A stretch of 33,616 bases of DNA from Myxococcota bacterium (lineage in GTDB: Bacteria > Myxococcota_A > Polyangia > Polyangiales > Polyangiaceae). How positions within the stretch are numbered: the first letter of the stretch is position 1; every line of letters starts with the position of its first letter. The translations under genes and the position numbers were made by a program. This document shows positions 14,963 through 26,402 of this stretch, piece by piece. The notes beneath the pieces were generated by a model. It saw only the letters and a program-made list of their open reading frames with translations, did not search any database and was not told the DNA's origin. The stretch covers positions 1-33,616 of the forward strand of contig CAUJFL010000070.1 in the NCBI GenBank assembly GCA_963169165.1. The letters run 5' to 3'.

Positions 14963-15768
14963 GCGACGCCGACGGGGTGTGGGGTCGCGCGGTCGACGAG
15001 GCGCCGCTGTGCTTCGTCGATCTCGAGTTCACCTCGCTCGATCCGCGCGACGGAGAGATCTGCGAGCTGTGCCTCATCCGCGCCGACGGGCTCCGCGAGC
15101 GAGAGGCGCTCGTGTCGCTCGTTCGCCCCGCGCGCGGCGTCGGGCAGAGCCGCGCGTACCACGGGCTCGACGACGCGATGCTGCTCGGCGCGCCTGCCTT
15201 CGCCGAGCTCGCGCGGCGCGCGCTCGCGCTGCTCGACGGCGCCGTGCTGGTCGGCCACGGGGTCCAGCACGACGCCGCGCTGCTCGCGATCGAGCTGGGC
15301 CGCGTCGGGCTCGAGCTGCCGACGGCGGGGGCGCTCGACACGCTGGTGCTCGCGCGCCGAGCGTTCGGCTTCCGGTCGAACAAGCTCGCCGCCCTGGCGT
15401 CGGCGCTGGGCATCCCGCACGCCCGCGCGCACCGCGCCGAGGACGACGCGCGCGCGACGATGGCGCTGTTCCACAGGCGGGTGACCGAGCTGTCGCCAGC
15501 GACGCTCGGCGCGCTGTCGAAGGTCTCCATCGGCGAGCGTCGAGCGCGCCCCGACGTCCTCGCCGCGTGCCGCGCGGCGGTCGGGGGACCGCCCATCACG
15601 CTGAGATACCGGCGCTCCGGGCGCTCGGCCGAGGACCTCTGCTTCGTCGTCACCGCCGTCGACGAGTCGCCGTCCGGCGAGCGCATCCTCGGCTACACGC
15701 TCCCTGCGCGCGCGCGGCGGACGTTGCTCGCGCACCGCGTCGTCGGGCTCGAGCCCGCCTCGCCGTGA
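14959..15768 (+). CDS. DEDDh 3'-5' exonuclease (DnaQ family) with extra C-terminal domain
   Basis: 269 residues from a GTG that overlaps the MCE stop (GTGA). The three exonuclease motifs are present: ExoI VDLEFTS (D21, E23), ExoII VGHGVQHDAALL (D105) and ExoIII HRAEDDA (H158, D163). SNKLAALASALGIPHARAHRA is the DnaQ-like pattern before ExoIII. The C-terminal 60 residues (about 211-266: PPITLRYRRSG, ERILGYTLPARARRTLL, HRVVGLEP) resemble a short WYL-type ligand or nucleic-acid binding domain, by eye only. It removes nucleotides from 3' ends, in proofreading or RNA/DNA trimming. Coupling with an MCE gene looks incidental. The exonuclease call is strong; the C-terminal domain call is weak. Confidence 0.85.
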   Translation: MSDADGVWGRAVDEAPLCFVDLEFTSLDPRDGEICELCLIRADGLREREALVSLVRPARGVGQSRAYHGLDDAMLLGAPAFAELARRALALLDGAVLVGHGVQHDAALLAIELGRVGLELPTAGALDTLVLARRAFGFRSNKLAALASALGIPHARAHRAEDDARATMALFHRRVTELSPATLGALSKVSIGERRARPDVLAACRAAVGGPPITLRYRRSGRSAEDLCFVVTAVDESPSGERILGYTLPARARRTLLAHRVVGLEPASP

Positions 15769-15811
15769 GCTCGATGCGCTGAACGTGCTCGCGGTCGCCG
15801 TCGCCGACCCC

Positions 15812-15825
15812 TAACATCGCGCCGC
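15812..15825 (+). promoter_or_regulatory. -10-like element of the large lipoprotein gene
   Basis: TAACAT (15812-15817; four of six consensus bases) lies 8 bases before the ATG at 15826, with no Shine-Dalgarno. No strong -35 is seen. Confidence 0.35.
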
Positions 15826-17850
15826 ATGAGACCGTCGCGCTCGATCGTGCTCGTCGTCGTCGCCGCGGCCGGATGCGGCTCGCCTTCGCCGCCGGTCGCC
15901 CCCGCCCCCGCCTCGTCGAGCGCCGCTGTCGCGCCGGCTCAGCCCCCCACGCGCGAGGTCGACCTCTCGCCCGTGCCGGAGCCCGCTCACCTCTTCGCGA
16001 CCGCGCGCTGGCGCGGCCCGCTCGACGACGCCGACGCGCTGCTGCGGATGATGAAGGCAGGCGTCACCGTCGCCGAGCTGGCCAAGCGCGAGGCCGACCA
16101 GGATCTGCTGCAGCTCATCAAGTCGGACGGCACCATCGACATCGCGCTCGCGCTCGCGCCGACTGCTACACTTGACAATCCTGACGTCATGGTGGCGGTC
16201 TCCGTCCCGCTCCGCTCGCTGGACGACGCGCTCGCGCGCTTCAAGCGGGAGGGGCGCGCGGTCGACGAGACGCGCGCCGGGGTGTTCCGCGTCACCAAGA
16301 AGAACCCCTGCGACGTCGCTACCGCGGTCGACGGCCCACGCCTCGTGTGCGCCGAGCGCGCCCGCTGGCTCGACGCGCTCTCGCCGTACCTGACGCGCAC
16401 GCTCGCGCGGACGCAGGCCGAGCCGGGGCTGCACGCCTCGGTGCGCGCGAAGCCGCTGCGTGACCGCTTCGCGCCCGAGCTGCGCGTCGAGGCAGCCAAG
16501 ATGGAAGACGAGGCGGTGGAGAAGCTGAAGCGCGAGGGCGTCTCGGATCCCGAGCTGCTCGGCGCGCTGGCGGCCGTGCTCGACGACTCGTTCAAGCTCG
16601 CAGACGATCTCGAGCGACTCGAGCTGTCCGCCTCGCTCGACGAGAAGCAGCGGCGCGTGGTGGCGTCGGGCGCTCTCGTGTTCGCGTCGAGCAGCGCGTG
16701 GCTGACGCAGCTGGCGCTGTCCCCGAGCAAGCGGAGCGGGCCCGTGCCGCCTACTTTCTACAAGCTCCCGAAGGAGTCCTACGCGGCGACCTTCGCGGAG
16801 GGCGTGGACCCGGCGATGCTCGCGGGGCCGACGCGGGTGGTGAAGAAGATGATCGAGGAGATCGTCGTCCGCGCGAAGCTCGACAAGGGGGACGCCGACG
16901 CGATCCGAAAGCTCGTGGACGCGTGGCCGCCGTCGTCGACGGTGTCGGTGGCCGCGCGAGGCGTGCCCGCCGGCAAGCTGCCGAAGCTCGGTCCGACGTC
17001 GCGGAGCGCGGACATCGATCGCTACGGCAAGGGGATGATCACGCGGGTGATGGGCTGGTCCATCGTCGGCGTCGACGCGCCGAGCGACGCGTATGTCACC
17101 TGGTTTCGACGGCTGCGCGACGGCTACCAGCGCGGGCTCGCCTCGCTCGGCAAGAAGTCGAAGTCTCCGCGCGAACGCCAGAACCTGGCCAAGGCGCCGG
17201 CCCTGCGCGTCGTCGAGTCCCCTCCCGGTTACCCGAGGGGCTCGGTGGCGCTCGACCTCGTCGTCCGCTACCCAGGTGAGTTCAACGACGAGCTCGCCGA
17301 GAAGCTCGTGAGGCGCGCGGAGCCGCCGCCGGGCAGGCCCGCGCCGAAGGCGGCCTCGAACCGCATGAGCGAGGTCACCGCGCGGCTCGTGGCGACGCCC
17401 GACGGAAAGACGACGTGGCTCGGCTTCTCGCTCGATCCGACCGAGCTCGGGCGCCTGGTCTCCTCCACGGTCAAGGGGGCGCCCGACGCGACGCTCGCGG
17501 GGGTGAGAGACCTCGACGGGCTGCGGCGCGACGCGCTGACGACGGGCGGCTTCTTTCGTGCCCCGACCGACTCGCTCGACGAGCTGCTCGAGCTCGCGGA
17601 GGCGCAGGCCTCGAGCGGGGACGCGAAGGATGTGGCGGGCGTGCGGGCGCTCGTGTCGTCGCTGCCGAACCGTGGGCGCACGCCGCTCTTGTTCTTCGGC
17701 ACGACGCGCGCGTCGGGGCCGCCGTCGCTCGCGTTCTCGTTCGAGGTGCAGCCCGGCACGTTCGACGATCTGGCGACGGTGGGCGCGTTCTTCGTGGGGC
17801 CGGGGCGCCACCTGTTGAAGAAGAGGGCGCCCCCCGAGGTGTCGCCGTAG
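15826..17850 (+). CDS. Large predicted lipoprotein, unknown function
   Basis: 674 residues. The signal peptide ends in VVAAAGC, a lipobox with Cys at about residue 17, followed by a Pro/Ala/Ser spacer to about residue 45. The rest is a soluble mixed alpha/beta protein with no motif I can name. Segments such as VMVAVSVPLRSLDDALARFK (about 124-143) and DALTTGGFFRAPTDSLDELL are seen but do not point to an enzyme. Some myxobacterial lipoproteins of similar design have repeated domains that measure protein-protein contacts, but that is not shown here. A short patch at 16160-16185 uses codons that are rare in the rest of the gene. A hairpin after the stop may terminate transcription. Confidence 0.8.
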   Translation: MRPSRSIVLVVVAAAGCGSPSPPVAPAPASSSAAVAPAQPPTREVDLSPVPEPAHLFATARWRGPLDDADALLRMMKAGVTVAELAKREADQDLLQLIKSDGTIDIALALAPTATLDNPDVMVAVSVPLRSLDDALARFKREGRAVDETRAGVFRVTKKNPCDVATAVDGPRLVCAERARWLDALSPYLTRTLARTQAEPGLHASVRAKPLRDRFAPELRVEAAKMEDEAVEKLKREGVSDPELLGALAAVLDDSFKLADDLERLELSASLDEKQRRVVASGALVFASSSAWLTQLALSPSKRSGPVPPTFYKLPKESYAATFAEGVDPAMLAGPTRVVKKMIEEIVVRAKLDKGDADAIRKLVDAWPPSSTVSVAARGVPAGKLPKLGPTSRSADIDRYGKGMITRVMGWSIVGVDAPSDAYVTWFRRLRDGYQRGLASLGKKSKSPRERQNLAKAPALRVVESPPGYPRGSVALDLVVRYPGEFNDELAEKLVRRAEPPPGRPAPKAASNRMSEVTARLVATPDGKTTWLGFSLDPTELGRLVSSTVKGAPDATLAGVRDLDGLRRDALTTGGFFRAPTDSLDELLELAEAQASSGDAKDVAGVRALVSSLPNRGRTPLLFFGTTRASGPPSLAFSFEVQPGTFDDLATVGAFFVGPGRHLLKKRAPPEVSP

Positions 17851-17888
17851 CCCGCGCGGCGCACAGGGATCCGAAGCGCGAAGTCGAG

Positions 17889-17940
17889 TCGACCCGGGGC
17901 TGAGGGCGCGCGCTGGGCCCAGCCCCGTCGAGTACGCTTT
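17889..17940 (+). terminator. Possible terminator after the lipoprotein gene
   Basis: TCGAC (17889-17893) and GGGGCTG (17896-17902) pair with CAGCCCC (17920-17926) and GTCGA (17927-17931) with a 2-base bulge, and the inner loop holds the palindrome GCTGGGCCCAGC. It is followed only by CGCTTT, so it is a weaker candidate than the one at 12875. The rest of the 225-base gap before 18076 shows nothing else. Confidence 0.4.
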
Positions 17941-18075
17941 CATCGAAGCGGCCGAAGGACGCGAGGGAGTCGCCCAGCGCGACGAGGCGCCCCCGAGGCT
18001 CACGTTCGAGCTTCATCCACCTGGCGTCGACGTGCGCGCGTCCTCGCTGGTAGCGTGAACGTCGTCCCTCGCGCC

Positions 18076-18858
18076 ATGGCTTCTCCTCCTCCCTCGCAGG
18101 CGAGCTCGGCCCGCCTGAGCCAGTCTCCCGTCACGCTGTTCAAGCAGGCGGTGGGTGAGCGGCGCGCGATCGGCGGCAAGGTCGCGCGCCTCGCGCGAGG
18201 CCTCGCGAGCTACGCCAGGTCTGCCGAGGCTGACGAGAAGCTGATTCGCTTGAAGGCGTTGGGGGTGATCGACGTGATCCCGACCCACGTGCAGCTCATG
18301 GTCGGCGGCGCTGACATGCTGCGCTTCTGGATCAGCCCGGCCGCGGCGGATTACTACGAGGCTCGCGGCATCAGCTACTCGTTCCATCAGGTGCTGAGGT
18401 TCCTCGACGAGCCGTCGTCGCTGATCGATCCCATCGGACTCTTCAGCACCGAGGACGGGATCATCGGCCACCTGATGCAGGTCGTCCACGCGGACCCGGT
18501 CTACGATCTCCAGCTGCTCACGATGTTCGACGGCGGCCACGCGAACCTCGTGCGGCAGCTGCGCGAGATGATCGCCGGGACGCACCCGCGGAGCGGCTCG
18601 ATAGCGGCGATCGTCGAGGAGCCCGACTACCACCGGCGCCTGCTCTCCTTCGTGCAGGCGTGGACGCGCGATCCCGCTACCCCGTCGCTGCTTCGCAGCA
18701 ACGTCGCGGAGCGGCGAGAGCTCTCCGCGCTCGCGCGCACGTTCGGTTCGCTGACCACGTCGATGCGCTATTTCGCGAGGCTGCCGCGGGCGCCGACCGA
18801 GGCCGCGCGTCACCTCTTCTACACGCGCGCGTTCCCCGCCCACCTCGGCGAGCGCTGA
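18076..18858 (+). CDS. Unknown soluble protein
   Basis: 260 residues from the ATG at 18076. A GTG in frame at 18055 would add 7 residues, but a TAGCGT -10-like element (18051-18056) overlaps it, so the ATG is preferred. No signal peptide or membrane helix. The N-terminal 80 residues are basic and helical; the middle has FWISPAAADYYEARGISYSF, HQVLRFLDEPSSLIDPIGLF and GHLMQVVHADPVYDLQLLTM, which read as a mixed fold with several conserved-looking His residues. I do not recognise the family. The lipase-like gene follows 43 bases downstream with its own promoter-like sequence, so they may or may not be co-expressed. Confidence 0.72.
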   Translation: MASPPPSQASSARLSQSPVTLFKQAVGERRAIGGKVARLARGLASYARSAEADEKLIRLKALGVIDVIPTHVQLMVGGADMLRFWISPAAADYYEARGISYSFHQVLRFLDEPSSLIDPIGLFSTEDGIIGHLMQVVHADPVYDLQLLTMFDGGHANLVRQLREMIAGTHPRSGSIAAIVEEPDYHRRLLSFVQAWTRDPATPSLLRSNVAERRELSALARTFGSLTTSMRYFARLPRAPTEAARHLFYTRAFPAHLGER

Positions 18859-18866
18859 GCTGCGGC

Positions 18867-18901
18867 TTGCGCGCGCGACGCCGCTCCCCGATGCTCGCGC
18901 G
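18867..18901 (+). promoter_or_regulatory. Leaderless-type promoter of the lipase-like gene
   Basis: TTGCGC (18867-18872), a 17-base spacer, GATGCT (18890-18895) and 6 bases to the ATG at 18902. The -35 hexamer, spacer and start distance are identical to the promoter at 8100-8134. Confidence 0.45.
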
Positions 18902-19741
18902 ATGAGCACGCTGGTCCGGGATGGCGCCCCGACTCTCGACTTCGAGATCCACTCTCCCACCGGCCCGACGACGGGCGGCGTCATCCTCACGCACGGCTAC
19001 GCGGAGCACCGGCGCCGCTACGCCGAGGTCATCGGCGCGATGGTCCAGCGCGGGCTGGTCGTCGCGAGCTACGATCTTCGCGGGCACGGGCGCAGCGAGG
19101 GGTCGCGCGGGCACATCGGCTCGTTCGACGAGTACCTCGACGATCTGTTCGCGCTGCGGTCCGCGCTGCGGAAGGAGCCCGCGTTCGCCGGCGTCGAGCG
19201 CCCCGTCGTGGTCGGCCACAGCCTCGGTGGGCTGATCACCTTCCACGCGCTGCTCCGCGACGAGCAGGCGTGGAGGGGCGCGCTCCTGTCGTGCCCGTTC
19301 TTCGGCCTGAAGCTCGAGGTCCCCGCGGTCAAGCGCTGGGCCGCGCTCGCGATGTCGAGGCTCGTGCCGACCTTCGGCCTGCCGTCCGGGCTGCGAGGCG
19401 TCGACGTGACGCACGATCTCGAGAAGGCGCGCGAGTACGACGAGGACCCCGAGATCATCAAGAAGGCGACCTCGCGGTGGTTCACCGAGGCGATGTCCGC
19501 GCAGGCACGCGCGCTCTCCGACGCGCACCGCGTGACGCTCCCGCTCGTCATCCACCACGGCGGCGACGATCCCATCGCGTCACCCGACGCTTCGCGGAGG
19601 GTCTTCGAGCGCGTCGCGTCGAAGGACAAGAAATACGAGCTGCTCGACGGGCAGCGTCACGAGATCTGGAACGAGCTCGAGCGCGCGCGCTTCATCGCGC
19701 TGGCCGCCGACGAGATCGCCCGCCTGGCGCGCGGCGCGTGA
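18902..19741 (+). CDS. Alpha/beta hydrolase, monoacylglycerol-lipase type
   Basis: 279 residues, standard for the family. LTHGYAEHRRRYAEV (oxyanion-hole region), YDLRGHGRSEGSRGHI and the nucleophile motif VVGHSLGGL with S107 are typical of monoacylglycerol lipases and lysophospholipases. The acid is probably D223 (HHGGDDPIA) and the base H253 (QRHEIWNE), completing a Ser-Asp-His triad. No signal peptide, so it should act in the cytoplasm or at the inner membrane face on monoacylglycerols or lysophospholipids. The exact substrate is not decided by sequence. Confidence 0.92.
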   Translation: MSTLVRDGAPTLDFEIHSPTGPTTGGVILTHGYAEHRRRYAEVIGAMVQRGLVVASYDLRGHGRSEGSRGHIGSFDEYLDDLFALRSALRKEPAFAGVERPVVVGHSLGGLITFHALLRDEQAWRGALLSCPFFGLKLEVPAVKRWAALAMSRLVPTFGLPSGLRGVDVTHDLEKAREYDEDPEIIKKATSRWFTEAMSAQARALSDAHRVTLPLVIHHGGDDPIASPDASRRVFERVASKDKKYELLDGQRHEIWNELERARFIALAADEIARLARGA

Positions 19742-19803
19742 CAACTTTCTTTTCGATCAGAGATTGAACGCGCAGGCTCCGCCGTTCGTGCGACGCTCGG
19801 CGT

Positions 19804-23733
<3,930 letters not shown>

Positions 23734-23740
23734 GAGGCGT

Positions 23741-23754
23741 GATACCGTGGCTCC
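23741..23754 (+). promoter_or_regulatory. -10-like element of the propeller gene
   Basis: GTGATACC with hexamer GATACC (23741-23746) lies 8 bases before the GTG at 23755. The same GTGATACC, at the same 8-base distance, precedes guaA (29797 to 29790 on the minus strand). Confidence 0.4.
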
Positions 23755-24822
23755 GTGCGCGGTGGTGTTCGTGGTGCAGTCGGTCTCGCCGTGATCGCGG
23801 TGGGCGCCATCCTGGTGCTCAGGTCACCCGCGGCGCTCGCGCCGTCGCGCGCTCCCGCCGCTGCGTCCACGACGGCGAGGGCGGCGGCCGCGGGTGTTGG
23901 TCGCGTCAGCGCTCCTTCGCCGGGCCGCCCCGCTGGAGCGGCTCGCCCTCGCGGCGCCGCCGTGTTCGAAGCCGCGTGGGGCTCGGGGCCAGGCGAGCTC
24001 GGGCGTAGCGCGGCGCGCGAGTCGTCGCCGATGGCGCCGATGAGCTTCGTGCCGGGCGGGGACGGGCGCGCGCTCGTGCTCGACCAGGTCAACCAGCGCG
24101 TGCAGGTCATCGAGGCGGGGCGCGCCGCGCGATCGATCCCGCTGCCCAGCGAGTCGTTCGACGATGTCGCGCCGCTGCCCGGCGGCCGCGTCGCCGCGCT
24201 CGACCGCCTCGACACCGGGAGCGTCGCCGTCGTCGATGCGACAGGGCGGGTCGAGCGCGAGATCGCCCTCGCGGGTGACGGCATCGCGCGCGGCGGGGAC
24301 GCGACCTCGCTGCACGCGCGCGCCGACGGGGTGTGGGTCGAGGTGGACCACGATCGCCTGGTGCGCGTGGCCGACGAGCGCGGGCAGCCCGTGACCTCGC
24401 GCGAGCTGGTGCCTGGGCGCTTCTCGGCCGACGGGCGCGCGTGGCTCGGCGCGCGCGTCGACGCGGATCGCGCGGTGACGGTGACCTCTACCCCTCGCGA
24501 CGGGGGCGCCGCGACGAGGGCGCGCGTGGCGTTCCCTCTCCCGGTGCTGTCGATCGCCGCGCTGGAGAGCGACGCCGCGGGGCGCGTGCTCTTGGTCGCG
24601 GTGTCGATCGACGAGTCGCCGGAGCCGCCGTTCGACGTGCTCTCCGTCGCCGAGACCCTCGTCGTCCTCGATCGCGCCCTCGGCGAGCTGCGGCGGGTGG
24701 CGCTCACGCCCAAATCGATGCCGGAGGAGCAGCTCACGCGGTACCGCGTCGGCCCCGACGGCGCGCTCTACACCCTCGAGCTCGACGAGCGCGGCCCGAC
24801 CTTGCGGAGGATCGATCCATGA
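23755..24822 (+). CDS. Signal-anchored beta-propeller-like (NHL-type) protein
   Basis: 355 residues from a GTG. A hydrophobic N-terminal helix (about 7-24, GAVGLAVIAVGAILVL) is a signal peptide or anchor. A Pro/Ala/Ser linker follows to about residue 65. The remainder shows repeated blade-like units: WGSGPGELGR, SFVPGGDGRALVLDQVNQRV, DDVAPLPGGRVAALDRLDTG, VAVVDATGRVEREI, VGPDGALYTLELDE. This is the rhythm of NHL-type propellers, which usually bind proteins or sugars. It probably sits in the periplasm. Its stop overlaps the start of the peptidase gene by 4 bases (ATGA), so a structural partnership with the two wall enzymes downstream is a reasonable inference. Precise fold is uncertain. Confidence 0.75.
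   Translation: MRGGVRGAVGLAVIAVGAILVLRSPAALAPSRAPAAASTTARAAAAGVGRVSAPSPGRPAGAARPRGAAVFEAAWGSGPGELGRSAARESSPMAPMSFVPGGDGRALVLDQVNQRVQVIEAGRAARSIPLPSESFDDVAPLPGGRVAALDRLDTGSVAVVDATGRVEREIALAGDGIARGGDATSLHARADGVWVEVDHDRLVRVADERGQPVTSRELVPGRFSADGRAWLGARVDADRAVTVTSTPRDGGAATRARVAFPLPVLSIAALESDAAGRVLLVAVSIDESPEPPFDVLSVAETLVVLDRALGELRRVALTPKSMPEEQLTRYRVGPDGALYTLELDERGPTLRRIDP
24806..24810 (+). promoter_or_regulatory. Shine-Dalgarno site for the peptidase gene
   Basis: GGAGG, 8 bases before the ATG at 24819, inside the end of the preceding gene. It sets the start of the peptidase against other in-frame upstream codons. Confidence 0.75.
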
Positions 24823-26402
24823 AGAAGACCCACCTGCTCGGGCTGACGCTGGGGCTCGCCGCGCTGTCAATGGCCGGCGACGTGGCGGCGCTGTCGCCTC
24901 TCAGCCGCGACGAGATCATCGCGCGGGCGAAGACCGTGGTCGGCTACTCGTACTGGTGGGGCCACGGAAAGTGGCGCACCGACGGCGCGCAGCACGGCTC
25001 GTGCTCGGGGAGCTGCCCCGGCTGCTCGCACTCGGGCAGCTATGGCGCCGACTGCTCCGGCTTCGTCGGCAAGGCCTGGCAGGTGCCGTCGCCGAGCCCG
25101 GTGACCCAGGAGCAGTCGCCTCACTACACGACGTGGAGCTTCGCGGGCTCGTCGTCGATGTGGAGCCCGATCTCCAAGACCTCGGGCAAGCGCGGCGACG
25201 CGTACGTCTACAACTCGGGCGGCAAGGGGCACGTTTTCCTGTTCGAGGGGACGACCAACTGGAGCTACGTGAAGGCGTACGAGTGCAAGGGGTGCTCGTA
25301 CGGCTGCGTCTACGGCTCGCGCGAGCTGTCGCCGGTCTACGCGGGGCGGCGGCGCGCGGGCGTCACCGACGTCGTCGACACCGACGGCGACGGCGTCCCC
25401 GACGACAAGGACAACTGTGACGCTGTCGACAACAAGGATCAGAAGGACACCGACGGCGACAAGAAGGGCGACGTCTGCGACACCGACGACGACGGCGACG
25501 GCGTGCTCGACACGAAGGACGTCTGCCCGCTCGTCCCTGACAAGGCTCAGCTCGACACGGACAAGGACAAGAAGGGCGACGCGTGCGACACCGACGACGA
25601 CGGCGACGGCGTGCCCGACGCGAAGGATGTCTGCCCGCTCGTCGCCGACAAGGCGCAGCAAGACACCGACAAGGACAAGAAGGGCGACGCGTGCGACGAC
25701 GACGACGACGGCGACGGTGTCCTCGACGCCGTCGACAACTGCCCCGTCGTCGCCAACAAGGACCAGGCCGACTCGGACGGTGACAAGAAGGGAAACGCGT
25801 GCGACGCCGACGATGACAGCGACGGCTTCCCCGACGCGACCGACAACTGCGTCAAGGTCGCCAACAAGGACCAGGCCGACTCGGACGGAGACGGGCTGGG
25901 CGACGCGTGTGACGACGATGACGACGGGGACGGCTCCCCGGACGCCACTGACAACTGCCCGGCCGCCGCCAACCCGACCCAGGCCGACCGCGACGGGGAC
26001 GGCGTCGGCGACGCGTGCGAGGACGACCGGGACGGCGACGGCGTCCCAGACGCGACCGACGCCTGCCCTGATTTGAAGGACCCAGGTCAGGAGGACGACG
26101 ACGGCGACGGCGTGGGCGACGCCTGCGATGACGACCGAGATGGCGACGGCGTGTCCAACGCCAAGGACAACTGCCCCGATCACCCCAACGCCGACCAGGT
26201 CGACCGATGCCACAGCGACGGAGACGACGCGCTCGATCCCACGGGCGGAAAGGACCTCGAATTGTCGCTCGAGCCCACAGCGGTCGAAGAGTCGGGAGGC
26301 TGTGTGCTGTCATCGCCCGGACCGTCGGAGCAGAGCGGCTTCGGCTTGATCGGGCTCGGCCTGCTGCTGGTGGCTGGCGCGAAGAGGGAGCGTCGGTCGT
26401 GA
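24819..26402 (+). CDS. NlpC/P60-type wall peptidase with TSP3 stalk and MYXO-CTERM anchor
   Basis: 527 residues. A signal peptide (about 1-24, LLGLTLGLAALSMAGDVAAL) precedes a cysteine-peptidase domain (about 28-180): YGADCSGFVGKAW gives catalytic C79 and GDAYVYNSGGKGHVFLFEG gives H138, the NlpC/P60 pair. A Cys cluster (C62, C66, C69) just before C79 and another CKGCSYGC segment are extra to the family. Eight TSP3 calcium-binding modules (about 187-464) follow, each about 36 residues. The C-terminus ESGGC (C495), a hydrophobic helix and KRERRS is a MYXO-CTERM signal, a sorting tag cut by myxosortases in Myxococcota. Expected job: cutting peptide cross-links or stems of peptidoglycan while held at the cell surface. 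The ATG overlaps the previous stop; the end overlaps the next start. Confidence 0.85.
   Translation: MKKTHLLGLTLGLAALSMAGDVAALSPLSRDEIIARAKTVVGYSYWWGHGKWRTDGAQHGSCSGSCPGCSHSGSYGADCSGFVGKAWQVPSPSPVTQEQSPHYTTWSFAGSSSMWSPISKTSGKRGDAYVYNSGGKGHVFLFEGTTNWSYVKAYECKGCSYGCVYGSRELSPVYAGRRRAGVTDVVDTDGDGVPDDKDNCDAVDNKDQKDTDGDKKGDVCDTDDDGDGVLDTKDVCPLVPDKAQLDTDKDKKGDACDTDDDGDGVPDAKDVCPLVADKAQQDTDKDKKGDACDDDDDGDGVLDAVDNCPVVANKDQADSDGDKKGNACDADDDSDGFPDATDNCVKVANKDQADSDGDGLGDACDDDDDGDGSPDATDNCPAAANPTQADRDGDGVGDACEDDRDGDGVPDATDACPDLKDPGQEDDDGDGVGDACDDDRDGDGVSNAKDNCPDHPNADQVDRCHSDGDDALDPTGGKDLELSLEPTAVEESGGCVLSSPGPSEQSGFGLIGLGLLLVAGAKRERRS
25377..26210 (+). repeat. TSP3-encoding tandem repeat, eight modules
   Basis: Modules of about 108 bases encode an Asp-rich calcium loop (DTDGDG, DDDGDG), then a Cys-containing loop (NCP or VCP) and a GDAC end. 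Modules 2 and 3 are nearly identical, a sign of recent duplication. Similar DNA recurs at 27092-27736. Confidence 0.9.

Noticed and set aside
16172-16177. Perfect -35 hexamer TTGACA inside the lipoprotein gene
   Set aside because: No -10 at 16-18 bases and no start nearby.
15811-18003. Long antisense frame across the large lipoprotein gene
   Set aside because: Very Arg-rich and low complexity; the sense frame has a lipobox and normal codon bias.
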